64,000 nt of DNA from positions 1-64,000 of the forward strand of contig CAZAQV010000030.1 in NCBI GenBank assembly GCA_964487255.1. Direction: 5' to 3'. The translations under genes were made by a program, and so were the position numbers. The notes under the pieces are model-generated. The model made no database searches. It was not told the DNA's origin and saw only the letters and a list, made by a program, of their open reading frames with translations. This DNA is from CAZAQV01 sp964487255 (GTDB lineage Bacteria > Myxococcota_A > Polyangia > Polyangiales > CAZAQV01). Shown piece after piece: positions 23,161 through 31,447 of this stretch (position 1 is its first letter; every line of letters starts with the position of its first letter).

Positions 23161-23870
23161 CTCGTGGCTCTCGGCATTGCAAAAGGAGACCCAAAGCTCA
23201 GGTGGGTCGGTCTTCCACGCAGAGACCATCCTCCAAACGCGACGAGAAGCAAGGCAATCGAAAGACCAAGCGTCCAAACGGCATGTTCCATGAACTCCGG
23301 CCCTGTACTGGCTCGAAGCACGGGAACGACCAAGGTTACGCTCAAGTATGCGGCCATTGCGACCCACAGGGGCGGGCGCACATAATGTAGAGCGCACCTC
23401 GTCCACACCAGATGAGTCACGAAGAGCGAAGCACAAAACACGACGATGCCCAATGCGCGATGGGAATCGGCTGCGTCGAGCCCCAAGACGACGGGATGGG
23501 TCAGTGAGAGCGTGATGCGGACGCTGTTGACGAGCACCGTCATCAGAAGCGAGCCGAGCGCCGCGAGCGAAAAACGCAGGCCATCGAGCCTCGACGAGAG
23601 CCATGCTGATCCAGTGAGCGACGCAAACAAGATGACCAAGAAGTTGATACCCGAACACTCGGGTGCGATCACGAACCGCTCGCCAAAGCTAACGTAGCCA
23701 AAGCCGGGCTCGTACACGAAGTCGTGGCCGGTCCACCCCCCGGTGAGCCAACTCGTAGGCGCCAGAATCCAGTGAAGCTCGTCGACACCAGCCTGCTGAT
23801 TGAAGCGCTTGAGTGCGAAACAGGTTACGGCCGCAAGCGCGAGCCAAAGATGGCGGGGCGGCGTGCTCAT
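23127..23870 (-). CDS. xrtK: Exosortase (XrtK-like)
   Basis: A 247-residue polytopic membrane protein starting at the ATG that forms ATGA with the stop of the vWA gene. The three exosortase catalytic residues are in order: Cys72 in APECSGINFLVI, Arg118 in NSVRITLS, His137 in DSHRALG. It also has the XrtK-like lead-in WILAPTSWLTGGWTGHDFVYEPGFGYVSFGERFVIAPECSG. Exosortases are transpeptidase-like enzymes that process C-terminal sorting tails. Direct overlap with a secreted VIT/vWA protein having a hydrophobic-basic tail makes that protein the likely substrate. The XrtK subtype is judged from memory of the motif. Confidence 0.8.
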   Translation of the reverse strand: MSTPPRHLWLALAAVTCFALKRFNQQAGVDELHWILAPTSWLTGGWTGHDFVYEPGFGYVSFGERFVIAPECSGINFLVILFASLTGSAWLSSRLDGLRFSLAALGSLLMTVLVNSVRITLSLTHPVVLGLDAADSHRALGIVVFCASLFVTHLVWTRCALHYVRPPLWVAMAAYLSVTLVVPVLRASTGPEFMEHAVWTLGLSIALLLVAFGGWSLRGRPTHLSFGSPFAMPRATSKSSLRDLRKT

Positions 23871-25822
23871 GCCACCCGCCGACGCAAACGTGTCCAGCCA
23901 AGCAACAGAGCAGCGAGCAGCGCAACCCAGTACCAAGGCGGCTCCGCGCCCACTTCAACACCGATCGCCTGGTCGCTTACGCCAGCGGGAAGAGGAAGCG
24001 GTTGGTTTACGTTCTGGCTCGTTCCACTTGGGTTGCGCACTTCATCGAGCACTGCGATGAACGATGTGTACTTGGTCATCAGATTGTAGTGGAGACCAAG
24101 CGACAACACCTCAGCCTCTTCCTCGGCCGTGGGTGTCCCGAAATCGGACAGCGTGGCAATGCGTTCACGCGCCCACAAGTATCGCAGTGGACGAAACGCC
24201 GTGGACGGCTTGCTGCTCTCTACATCAAACGACTTTGCGTAGCGACCTGCCCCTGTGCGGCCGTGGATGTGAACTTTTCCTTTCGGCGCACCACGCCACT
24301 TACCAAACACGACCACCGGCCTCTCTGAGAGCAAATCGGGAACGGCATTGGGCTGCACGTCGTACACATCGAAGTCCTCGAAACGCAGCTTGATATCCGT
24401 GAGCACGGGCGTGCTGATGTATTTGCGAAACCTGGCAGCTTCTTCGTCCGCCATCGCCGGCGTCGTGATCACACTGGGCACGCCCTGTCCCGCTTTCGCG
24501 AGGCCTTCGATCAGGTAGCGGTTGACACCAGATCCGATTCCAAAGGAAAAGACATTGGCTTGTCCGAGATTGTCGCGAATCGTCGCAAAAGTCTCCCGCT
24601 CGGCGGAAATGTAGCCATCCGTGACAACCACAAAACTGCGCGACATACCCTCTTCATGAGGAAGTTTGAGCGCCATCTGTAGCGCATCATGGAGGCGCGT
24701 GCCGCCACCTCCTTGTTGACGATCGATGAGATTGATCGCGCGATCAATGTTGCGAACGGTGCCCGAAATCGAGCGCGGCTCCATCAGCTCCGCAGCGCCC
24801 GAAAACAGAATCAGATTGAAACGATCTTGGTCGCGCAAGTTGCCGATGAGGTCGCGCAAAAGTCGCTTGGCAGTGTCCAGAGGAAACCCATACATCGAGC
24901 CCGACACATCGACGATGAACACGTACTCACGAGCGGGCACTTCCTTGGCAGCCACCACTTGGGATGGTTGCGCCATCAGCAAAAAGAAATTTTCGTCCTT
25001 GCCCTGATAGAGCGAGAGGCCCGTCTCAATTTGATTGCCGCGAAGGCTGTAGCGAACCACAAGGTCGCGGTTGGCGGGGTTCACCTCAGAATCGTCCAGC
25101 CGAAAGGCGGTTTTCTGCGCTGAATGCTGGTCGACTTTGATTCGGTGCGTGCGACTCGAGAGCGTGGCGATGGGCACCGACGCGTGGAGGCGACCCGAGA
25201 ACGAAAACTTGGCAGGATTACCCCTTCCCTGACTGAGATAGGGTGTGGCGACGGTGGACCCGGCATCTACCCCGGCTTCGGCGTAGCGTGGTCCTACTAC
25301 CGTTGGATAGACGAACTCGTACACCCCCTGCTCGGGAATCAGCAATTCCGTGTAGCGCAGCTGCACAATCACTCGGTCGCCCGGCATGATGTTCGCCACG
25401 CTCATCTGAAAGACGTTCGGCCGCTCCTGTTCAAGAAGGGAAGCCGTCTTTCCCTCGCGCTTGGCGGCGTCGTACTCAGCGCGCGCTTTTTGCTTCTCGC
25501 GGATTTTTGCGATGATGGTTCGATCACCGACAACCATCTTCATCCCGTGAACGCTGGCGCGAGTCGAACCCGGGAACAGGTAGGTCGCAGAGATCGGGTC
25601 GAGACCGGTGTTCTGATACACCTGCGTGACGCGAACATCCGCGATCACACCAGCAATATTGCTTTCGACATCGGTGCTACGTAGGGGAAGGACGTCGGGT
25701 GCGCCCCCTCGCACGGCAAAGTACGGGGACAGTGTTTTGTCATCCGCGGAGACGATCCCGCTGGACGAAGCGGTTATGAAAAGACAGACAGCTACGGCGG
25801 ACAGTTCTTTGAATGCGTTCAC
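23867..25822 (-). CDS. VIT/vWA-domain exported protein, exosortase target
   Basis: A 651-residue protein. A signal peptide (about 1-26, ending GIVSA) precedes a vault/inter-alpha-trypsin VIT domain (about 30-165: VRVTQVYQNTGLDPISATYLFPGS...VQLRYTELLIPEQGVYEFVYPTVVGPRY). A von Willebrand A domain begins with YVFIVDVSGSM, an intact MIDAS metal-ion site (DxSxS; later TDGY), and spans about 295-470. The C-terminus EPPWYWVALLAALLLGWTRLRRRVA is a motif, single hydrophobic helix and basic end, like PEP-CTERM/MSEP-type sorting signals. It starts at GTG. A sigma54-like element lies directly upstream. Likely a surface adhesion protein. Confidence 0.85.
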   Translation of the reverse strand: MNAFKELSAVAVCLFITASSSGIVSADDKTLSPYFAVRGGAPDVLPLRSTDVESNIAGVIADVRVTQVYQNTGLDPISATYLFPGSTRASVHGMKMVVGDRTIIAKIREKQKARAEYDAAKREGKTASLLEQERPNVFQMSVANIMPGDRVIVQLRYTELLIPEQGVYEFVYPTVVGPRYAEAGVDAGSTVATPYLSQGRGNPAKFSFSGRLHASVPIATLSSRTHRIKVDQHSAQKTAFRLDDSEVNPANRDLVVRYSLRGNQIETGLSLYQGKDENFFLLMAQPSQVVAAKEVPAREYVFIVDVSGSMYGFPLDTAKRLLRDLIGNLRDQDRFNLILFSGAAELMEPRSISGTVRNIDRAINLIDRQQGGGGTRLHDALQMALKLPHEEGMSRSFVVVTDGYISAERETFATIRDNLGQANVFSFGIGSGVNRYLIEGLAKAGQGVPSVITTPAMADEEAARFRKYISTPVLTDIKLRFEDFDVYDVQPNAVPDLLSERPVVVFGKWRGAPKGKVHIHGRTGAGRYAKSFDVESSKPSTAFRPLRYLWARERIATLSDFGTPTAEEEAEVLSLGLHYNLMTKYTSFIAVLDEVRNPSGTSQNVNQPLPLPAGVSDQAIGVEVGAEPPWYWVALLAALLLGWTRLRRRVA

Positions 25823-25833
25823 ATCCGCGATCA

Positions 25834-25850
25834 GTGCAACCTAGGTGCCA
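25834..25850 (-). promoter_or_regulatory. Sigma54-like promoter before the vWA/exosortase operon
   Basis: The minus strand reads TGGCAC-CTAGG-TTGCA, matching TGGCACG-N4-TTGCW at all but one position and with exact GG-N10-GC spacing. The predicted start site (about 25824) lies only 2-3 nt before the GTG at 25822, so the mRNA would be leaderless unless translation starts further in. Confidence 0.45.
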
Positions 25851-25951
25851 CACCTCGCTCACCGCAATTTTGCGGAAGTTACGAGTCCTTCGGACCAACT
25901 TGTGTGGCACGCTCCACACGTATCCGCGGGCACAGAAACACAATGCGGCGA

Positions 25952-27127
25952 TTACGGGGGTGCCTTCTCAAAAACCGTGAATCGATCGATGCGCTCAAGC
26001 AACGAGCCTTGCTCGCTCGTGTTACCTAGATGAAGCGAGGAAACTTCGGTTCGGTGGACCTCGAATCGGGTCGCTCCCTCTGCCCCAGCGCACGCGCGCT
26101 CGTAGCTGGCAAACGCATGGATCACCATCGGTATCCCCTCCTTGCTCATCCCCAGGTAGAGCATGATGTGGCCCGGAAGGTGCAGAAGCACAGCACCCGT
26201 CCGGGCAGCGTTATCAATCAGCGCGAGTCGGGCTTCGCGCTCAGCCGGCAACTCTGTCACGGTTCGCACACCCGCACGAGACTGCGCCCCGCTGTTTCTT
26301 GGCACGCGCAACCCTTGCGCCCGGAACGAATCGAGCACGAACCGCGAGCAATCTCGTCCCCCCTCGAACCCACCCCAGCCATAGGGCTCGCCGAGGTGGG
26401 AGAATGCTTCTTCGAAGAGCCTCGCACGAGTCAGTCCTCCCTCAGGTGGGTGCAGCACAGCTCGCTCAAGCGGCTCAAACTCCGCATCACGAACGAAGCC
26501 CCAGGTGTAGTCCGTCTCCGCGAGCCAAAACCTGCCAACTCTTGCCAGAAGTCGCACCGCCTCCCCCCTTCGAACCGTATTGCACAAATTACGATCGAAG
26601 CGGCGGTCGAGGTCCTCTCGCTTGAGCAACGCATCAGCGAAAGGAGCGCAATACATCGGAGTATTCTCATCAGCGCGCACGAGCCGAACCTCAGGCTCAA
26701 GTTGCGGATCGCGCAGTGCCTCTCGCTGCTCACGCGCGAGCGGCCTGCCATTGGCCAAGACCAATGCCTCGGATGTCACTTGCTGTTCCATGGCCTTGAG
26801 TTGATTTCGGACCTCAGAACGAATCCACTCCCAACGCGGCGGAGCGCGAAGGTCGTGCTCATGACGATTGTGATTGTAAGCTTCTATTTGTGCCACGCTC
26901 ATCACAACCTGGTGGGCTCCCCCGTAACGCTCATCGAGCCGGCGAAGCCAGTAGGCGGCCGTCCGGTGCTCACTTCGCACTTCGGGCAACAGCTGGGGCG
27001 CTGCTGACACCGCGGGACACTTGTCGTCGCGCGTCTTCGCTGAAGTGGACGAGCAACCGTCACAGCCCACTGGAAGAAAACCCAGCGCGGTCATCACAAG
27101 CGCTACGAGCACGCGTGCGTGGGACAC
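25952..27127 (-). CDS. NlpC/P60-family peptidoglycan hydrolase lipoprotein
   Basis: A 391-residue product with GTG start. Signal peptide and lipobox LGFLPVGC give Cys22. The middle part (NLCNTVRRGEAVRLLARVGRFWLAETDYTWGFVRDAEFEPL) is an SH3-like domain as in YkfC-type enzymes. The NlpC/P60 catalytic domain follows, with HLGEPYGWGGFEGGRDCSRFVLDSF (nucleophile Cys in DCS) and GAVLLHLPGHIMLYLG (catalytic His). Such enzymes cut gamma-D-glutamyl-diaminopimelate bonds in peptidoglycan stems. It lies between the exosortase operon and the histidine kinase, all on the same strand. Confidence 0.85.
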   Translation of the reverse strand: MSHARVLVALVMTALGFLPVGCDGCSSTSAKTRDDKCPAVSAAPQLLPEVRSEHRTAAYWLRRLDERYGGAHQVVMSVAQIEAYNHNRHEHDLRAPPRWEWIRSEVRNQLKAMEQQVTSEALVLANGRPLAREQREALRDPQLEPEVRLVRADENTPMYCAPFADALLKREDLDRRFDRNLCNTVRRGEAVRLLARVGRFWLAETDYTWGFVRDAEFEPLERAVLHPPEGGLTRARLFEEAFSHLGEPYGWGGFEGGRDCSRFVLDSFRAQGLRVPRNSGAQSRAGVRTVTELPAEREARLALIDNAARTGAVLLHLPGHIMLYLGMSKEGIPMVIHAFASYERACAGAEGATRFEVHRTEVSSLHLGNTSEQGSLLERIDRFTVFEKAPP

Positions 27128-27144
27128 CTTGGTCTCCGTCCTAC

Positions 27145-29220
27145 CTAGTCCAGCGGGCGCAGGCTATGCTCCACTGTCGCTTCGGCTTTGCGCGGAAGCC
27201 TGACGGAAAACGTTGAGCCGCGGCCGGGTTCGCTGGTCACTGCGACCTCTCCGCCGTGAGCCTCCACGAGCTGACGCGTAATCCAAAGCCCGAGACCGAA
27301 GCCCCCGTGGTGTCGGTGAGAAACCAGTCGCTCGAAGCGTTCAAAAATACGCGTCTGGTCCTCGGGGGCTACGCCGTCGCCCTGGTCCACAACAGAGACG
27401 TGCACTTGTGCCTCGTCGGCGATGACGGCGACCTCGACGGGCTTTCCTCCGCCATACTTCACCGCATTGGACACCAAGTTCGTAAACACCTGGTCGAGGC
27501 GTCCAGGATCCCAATACCCCACGACTTCCGTTGGCGGCTCGCGGAAGCGTACCTCAGGACCTCCCTCGGGGGAAAAACGCTCGACCACTTCCCGGAGCAC
27601 CTCGTCGAGCCGCGTCTCCGTACGCTCCAAGAGAAGTCGCCCAGCTGAGATACGCGACACGTCCAACAGCTGTTCGACCAACGTTCCGAGACGCAAGACT
27701 TGACGATTGGCGAGATTAAGCTTGTGTACATCGCTGCTGCTGCCATTGCCACTCGTATTTTTGTCGCGCTTCTTGGCTGCGCGGAGAAGCGTCTGAACCG
27801 TCAGTTGCAAGGCAGTCAACGGTGTCTTGAGTTCGTGCGATGCGATCGACAGAAAGTTGTCGCGGGCATGCACAGCCTGCTGCGCTTTTTCAAGCAGTAG
27901 CTTCCGCTCCTCGTCAGCGCGGTGTCGTTCCGACATATCTACAACCGCAGTGAGCATCCAGACTTCCTCACCGAAACGAATAGGGTTGAGCCCGAATTGG
28001 ACCGGCATCGTGATACCGCGGAAAAACACGTCAAAATCTGCCCCGCGGCCGACCGGGCGTTTCTCAAAGTTTCGCCGGTGCTCCTCGTGCAGTCGACTTA
28101 CCGCCTCGGGAAACAGTTCGCCGATGGACATACCGATCAACTGCTCGCGCGTATATCCGCACAGGCGCTCTGCCTCTTCGTTTACCAGCACCACTTTTCC
28201 ATCTGAGTCCGACAGCAACATGGCATTGGGAGCAGACTCCACAGCAACACGAAACCGCTGACGCTCCTGTTTTTCTTCTGTCACGTCGTTGGCGATGGCG
28301 ACCTCACCGATCACACGCGCCCATGCGTCTCGAATGGGCGAGACCGTGATATCGACGTCAAGAACACGTCCGCTCTTTGTTACCATCTGCGCTTCGAACG
28401 AGAGGCTCTCACCCTCGAGCAAATGTTCCGTCACTCCGCGGCGATGTTCTTCGCTGTGCATTGGGAGTACGGTGCCGATGGGTTCGCCGAGCACTTCGGC
28501 AGCGGAATGGCCCGTCAGCTTCTCTGCCGCGGCATTCCAATGCGAAATTCGCGGCACGTAGCGCTCGTCGTAAATGGTTCCAATAATCGCAGCGCGGCTC
28601 GACTGCACAACGGCACTCCAGTGGCGCAAGTCAAATCGAGAGTGAATCAGCTCGATCGTGGCGCCCAACTGAAGCGCATACATCTGCGTCGACACCAAGT
28701 CGTGGTCTGTAAAACGAACGTCGCGGCCGATGAACCCAATAAATGCGCCATTGATCGACCCGTCGGAGCAAAAGAGCGGCAATAGAATTGCACGGGTGGT
28801 CGAGGGCGCTGGAACAAAGCCCTCAGCAGATGTTTCGCGAACCTTATTGAGCTCCTCTTCTCCCATGATGCGAAAGTTCATGCAGTTGATCGCTGCATCG
28901 ATCAGCCCATTGCCTCTGGCTTGCTCATGACGCTCTACGCCCGGTCCGTCCTTGGAGGAAACGAAGACGTCGCAATTGTCGTCCCGACCTCGCAGGACGA
29001 CGACCAAGCAACCCTCGAAAGGCAAGAGCGCCTGGGCGACCATCCACGCGCTGGCACAAAAGGACTCGATATCGGTCGAGCACAGAAGATCGGCGGACCC
29101 TGCAAGGACGGACCGCGTCAGGATCTGTTGGGATGTCGTCCGCGTACGTGGCGTGCGAGTGCTCCATCGGGAGTCGCTGCGCTGCGTATCTTGATTGGGA
29201 CCGGAGTCTTTTTTACTCAT
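27145..29220 (-). CDS. GAF-PAS-PAS sensor histidine kinase
   Basis: A 691-residue soluble kinase without membrane segments. GAF at about 40-195 (LLCSTDIESFCASAWMVAQALL...FIGRDVRFTDHDL), PAS at 205-325 (HWNAAAEKLTGHSAAEVLG), PAS at 330-450 (NEEAERLCGYTREQLIG), then HisKA with phospho-acceptor His in SIASHELKTPLTALQLTVQTLL and an HATPase with FTNLVSNAVKYGG, VVDQGDGV and GFGLGLWIT. It senses a cytosolic signal. Immediately upstream a 19-bp tandem duplication carries the start region. The sigma54 response regulator at 30030, divergent across the hpf gene, is the likely partner. Confidence 0.92.
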   Translation of the reverse strand: MSKKDSGPNQDTQRSDSRWSTRTPRTRTTSQQILTRSVLAGSADLLCSTDIESFCASAWMVAQALLPFEGCLVVVLRGRDDNCDVFVSSKDGPGVERHEQARGNGLIDAAINCMNFRIMGEEELNKVRETSAEGFVPAPSTTRAILLPLFCSDGSINGAFIGFIGRDVRFTDHDLVSTQMYALQLGATIELIHSRFDLRHWSAVVQSSRAAIIGTIYDERYVPRISHWNAAAEKLTGHSAAEVLGEPIGTVLPMHSEEHRRGVTEHLLEGESLSFEAQMVTKSGRVLDVDITVSPIRDAWARVIGEVAIANDVTEEKQERQRFRVAVESAPNAMLLSDSDGKVVLVNEEAERLCGYTREQLIGMSIGELFPEAVSRLHEEHRRNFEKRPVGRGADFDVFFRGITMPVQFGLNPIRFGEEVWMLTAVVDMSERHRADEERKLLLEKAQQAVHARDNFLSIASHELKTPLTALQLTVQTLLRAAKKRDKNTSGNGSSSDVHKLNLANRQVLRLGTLVEQLLDVSRISAGRLLLERTETRLDEVLREVVERFSPEGGPEVRFREPPTEVVGYWDPGRLDQVFTNLVSNAVKYGGGKPVEVAVIADEAQVHVSVVDQGDGVAPEDQTRIFERFERLVSHRHHGGFGLGLWITRQLVEAHGGEVAVTSEPGRGSTFSVRLPRKAEATVEHSLRPLD

Positions 29221-29249
29221 AGAACATTGGTTTACTCATAGAACATTGG
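29212..29249 (-). repeat. 19-bp tandem duplication over the kinase start codon
   Basis: The minus-strand unit CCAATGTTCTATGAGTAAA occurs twice in a row. The kinase ATG (29220) is in the downstream copy. The upstream copy has the same ATG (29239), but 19 is not a multiple of 3, so it opens an 8-codon frame MSKPMFYE whose TAA (29215-29213) overlaps the kinase start. The strong AGGAGG at 29262-29257 is then 36 nt from the kinase ATG. Confidence 0.85.
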
Positions 29250-29343
29250 TCGTCATCCTCCTGCTTGTAGCAAGATTGAGCGCGGCAAGTAAGTCGCAGC
29301 GTGGCGATATGCACCGCTCGACAACTTCAGAATACACGCCGTG

Positions 29344-29369
29344 GTAACCCCAATTTTTGCTCGGGTTAC
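29344..29369. promoter_or_regulatory. Inverted repeat, possible enhancer site
   Basis: GTAACCC-N12-GGGTTAC, perfect 7-bp arms, about 55-80 bp upstream of the sigma54 -24 element of hpf, where NtrC-type activators bind. GGGTTA recurs at 29968-29973 before the activator gene itself. Confidence 0.45.
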
Positions 29370-29423
29370 GAAGCCGTGACACAAAAGTGTAGCAGTTCGA
29401 GAAAAGCAGATTCCCCTCGGACG

Positions 29424-29440
29424 CGGCACAAAAATTGCTT
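29424..29440 (+). promoter_or_regulatory. Sigma54 promoter of the hibernation factor gene
   Basis: CGGCAC-AAAAA-TTGCT with exact GG-N10-GC spacing (GG 29425-29426, GC 29437-29438); it differs from TGGCACG-N4-TTGCW at two positions. The transcript would begin near 29450, 47 nt before the hpf ATG, leaving room for the GGGAGG Shine-Dalgarno at 29485-29490. Confidence 0.65.
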
Positions 29441-29496
29441 GTTTTGTAGGGGCTCAAGGGCGTCGGCTTCAGGGAGCAAACACAGGGAGGACCTCA

Positions 29497-29895
29497 ATGA
29501 CCGTTCCAGTTCAGTTCACGTTTCGTCACTTCGATCCGGGTGCAGAGTTGATCGAGTATCTCACTCATCAGATCAACAAGCTTCGCGGTGAGCGCTTTCA
29601 CCTGACCCAATGTCAGGTGCGGGTCAGCGGCAACCAACATCACCTCCAGGGCGGCCCCTACAAGATCAGCATCGAAGTGCGCTTCCGTGGACGGCAGATT
29701 CAGGTTTATCAGAGCGGCGATGATCCCTTTGCGGTGGTTCGCACCGGCTTCGACGCGCTTCGTCGCCGCTTTGAACGGCGCCAGAAACGACGCCGTGTGA
29801 GTACCTGGCGATCGCTTCAGTCCGCGAGCGCCGTGATGATAGCCAACCCGATCCTCGAGGGGGCACCGCCCCCTTCTCTCGAACATATCTCGTGA
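29497..29895 (+). CDS. hpf: Ribosome hibernation promoting factor-like (HPF/RaiA)
   Basis: A 132-residue protein. MTVPVQFTFRHFDPGAELIEYLTHQINKLRG...CQVRVSGNQHHLQGGPYKISIEVRFRGRQIQVYQSGDDPFAVVRTGFDALRRRFERRQKRRR follows the beta-alpha-beta-beta-beta-alpha layout of the sigma54-modulation/RaiA family (short HPF without the long dimerisation tail). It would bind the 30S A/P site and help silence ribosomes in starvation. A basic KRRR end and a short tail follow. A strong GGGAGG Shine-Dalgarno lies 6 nt before the ATG; a sigma54 promoter and palindrome are upstream. A GC hairpin (29858-29874) lies in the last codons. Confidence 0.85.
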   Translation: MTVPVQFTFRHFDPGAELIEYLTHQINKLRGERFHLTQCQVRVSGNQHHLQGGPYKISIEVRFRGRQIQVYQSGDDPFAVVRTGFDALRRRFERRQKRRRVSTWRSLQSASAVMIANPILEGAPPPSLEHIS

Positions 29896-30029
29896 GACGC
29901 ACCGCGTCAGTTACGAGTCGGTGACTGGAGAAACACAGCTGAGATCGAGAAGTTGTGAACTCACTTCGGGTTATTCGAATGGGCTAGTGATATGTGTCAG
30001 GCTAGAGTTACACCACGAAAGGTCCGTTT

Positions 30030-31433
30030 GTGTTGAGTTCCACCACCATTGAGTCGTCCACCACAAAGAGTCCACTGGAAGTATTGTTGGTCGAAGATGA
30101 GGCGGACATCGCCGAGCCCATCGCTGAGTGCCTGAGTGACGAAGGCTATAACGTCCATGTTGCGAGCGATGGCAAACGAGGACTCGAGTCGCTCTCGTCG
30201 CGTCACTACGATGTGATGATCTCGGACATTCGTTTGCCAGAGATGGACGGTCTTGCGCTATTCGATTGGACGCGCGAGAACGCACCCAACACTGCGGTGA
30301 TCTTGATGAGCGCGTACGGCTCCGTCTCCGAGGCGGTCAATGCCTTACGCCACAACGCCGTGCATTACCTGCGTAAGCCGTTCGAAATCGACGAGCTGCT
30401 CGCGACGGTCGAGGAGGTCGCCGAGCGAACGCTTGCGCAACGACTCGCTGACGAGTCGGGTGGTTCACAGACCGACGCATCTATCGCGACGGCAATCCTA
30501 GGTAACACGCCCGGCATGGTTGCTTTGAAGCATCGCCTCTCGGCCATCGCACGTTCCGACGCACCGGTTCTCATTCACGGGGAGACCGGGACAGGCAAAG
30601 AAGTCACCGCCCGAGCCATTCATCTTGCCAGCAAACGTAAAGACGGACCCTTCGTCGCTATCAATTGCGGCGCGTTGCCCGAAACGCTCATCGAATCGGA
30701 GCTTTTCGGCCACGAGCGAGGTGCCTTCACCGGTGCCGTGCAGCGTCGCCTGGGTAAGTTTGCGGAAGCCGAAAACGGCACGCTTTTTCTCGACGAAGTC
30801 ACGGAGATGTCGCCTGCCTGTCAGGTCAAGCTGCTACGCGTTTTGCAGGAAGGGGTCGTTCAACCTCTCGGCGGTACGGGAACCACACCAGTCAACGCTC
30901 GCGTGGTCGCCGCTACCAACACCGATGGTCGCGAACTCGTCGGACACGACCAATTCCGCCAAGACCTCCTCTACCGACTCAAGGTCTTGGATATTCGACT
31001 GCCCCCACTTCGTGACCGCCGCGCGGACATCCCTCTCTTGGTCGAACACTTCTTGCGGAAGTTTGGATTATCGCTCCGCGACCCGTCGACCGTCTCGCCG
31101 TTCGCGTGGGCGCTCTTGCGGCAATACCCGTTCCCCGGCAACGTGCGTGAGCTGGAGCATGCCATTCATCATGCGGTCGTACTCAGCGACGGTGGAACCA
31201 TCGATGCGTGTCACTTGCCGGAAGAGATTCGGGGAAGTGCGGAGACGCAACGAACCGGGGAGCGCCGCGCAACACTGAGCGAAGCGACAGCCGCTTTCGA
31301 GCGTCAGTTCATCACAAGAACGCTCGACGAGCTCGACTGGAGCAAAAAGCGCGTTGCTGCGCGCCTTGGCATCTCCCGCAAGAACCTATGGGAGAAAATC
31401 CGCCGCTACGGAATCGTGCGCGAACCGAGCTAA
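30030..31433 (+). CDS. NtrC-family sigma54-dependent response regulator
   Basis: A 467-residue activator with all parts. The receiver (1-130) has acidic pair VEDEAD, phospho-acceptor Asp66 in ISDIRLP, MSAYGS and RKPFEID. The AAA+ domain has Walker A GETGTGKE (about 184-191), GAFTGA (231-236, the loop that contacts sigma54) and Walker B GTLFLDEV. The C-terminal Fis-type HTH is ATAAFERQFITRTLDELDWSKKRVAARLGISRKNLWEKIRRYGI. GTG start after AAAGG. It is near the histidine kinase and a sigma54 promoter for hpf, so it is probably a local two-component activator. Confidence 0.94.
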   Translation: MLSSTTIESSTTKSPLEVLLVEDEADIAEPIAECLSDEGYNVHVASDGKRGLESLSSRHYDVMISDIRLPEMDGLALFDWTRENAPNTAVILMSAYGSVSEAVNALRHNAVHYLRKPFEIDELLATVEEVAERTLAQRLADESGGSQTDASIATAILGNTPGMVALKHRLSAIARSDAPVLIHGETGTGKEVTARAIHLASKRKDGPFVAINCGALPETLIESELFGHERGAFTGAVQRRLGKFAEAENGTLFLDEVTEMSPACQVKLLRVLQEGVVQPLGGTGTTPVNARVVAATNTDGRELVGHDQFRQDLLYRLKVLDIRLPPLRDRRADIPLLVEHFLRKFGLSLRDPSTVSPFAWALLRQYPFPGNVRELEHAIHHAVVLSDGGTIDACHLPEEIRGSAETQRTGERRATLSEATAAFERQFITRTLDELDWSKKRVAARLGISRKNLWEKIRRYGIVREPS

Positions 31434-31447
31434 CCAACGACCGACAC

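Noticed and set aside
25862..25919. Hairpins CCGCAATTTTGCGG and GTGTGG-N6-CCACAC before the vWA gene
   Set aside because: They could be terminators for the NlpC/P60 gene, but neither has a U-tract; left unassigned.
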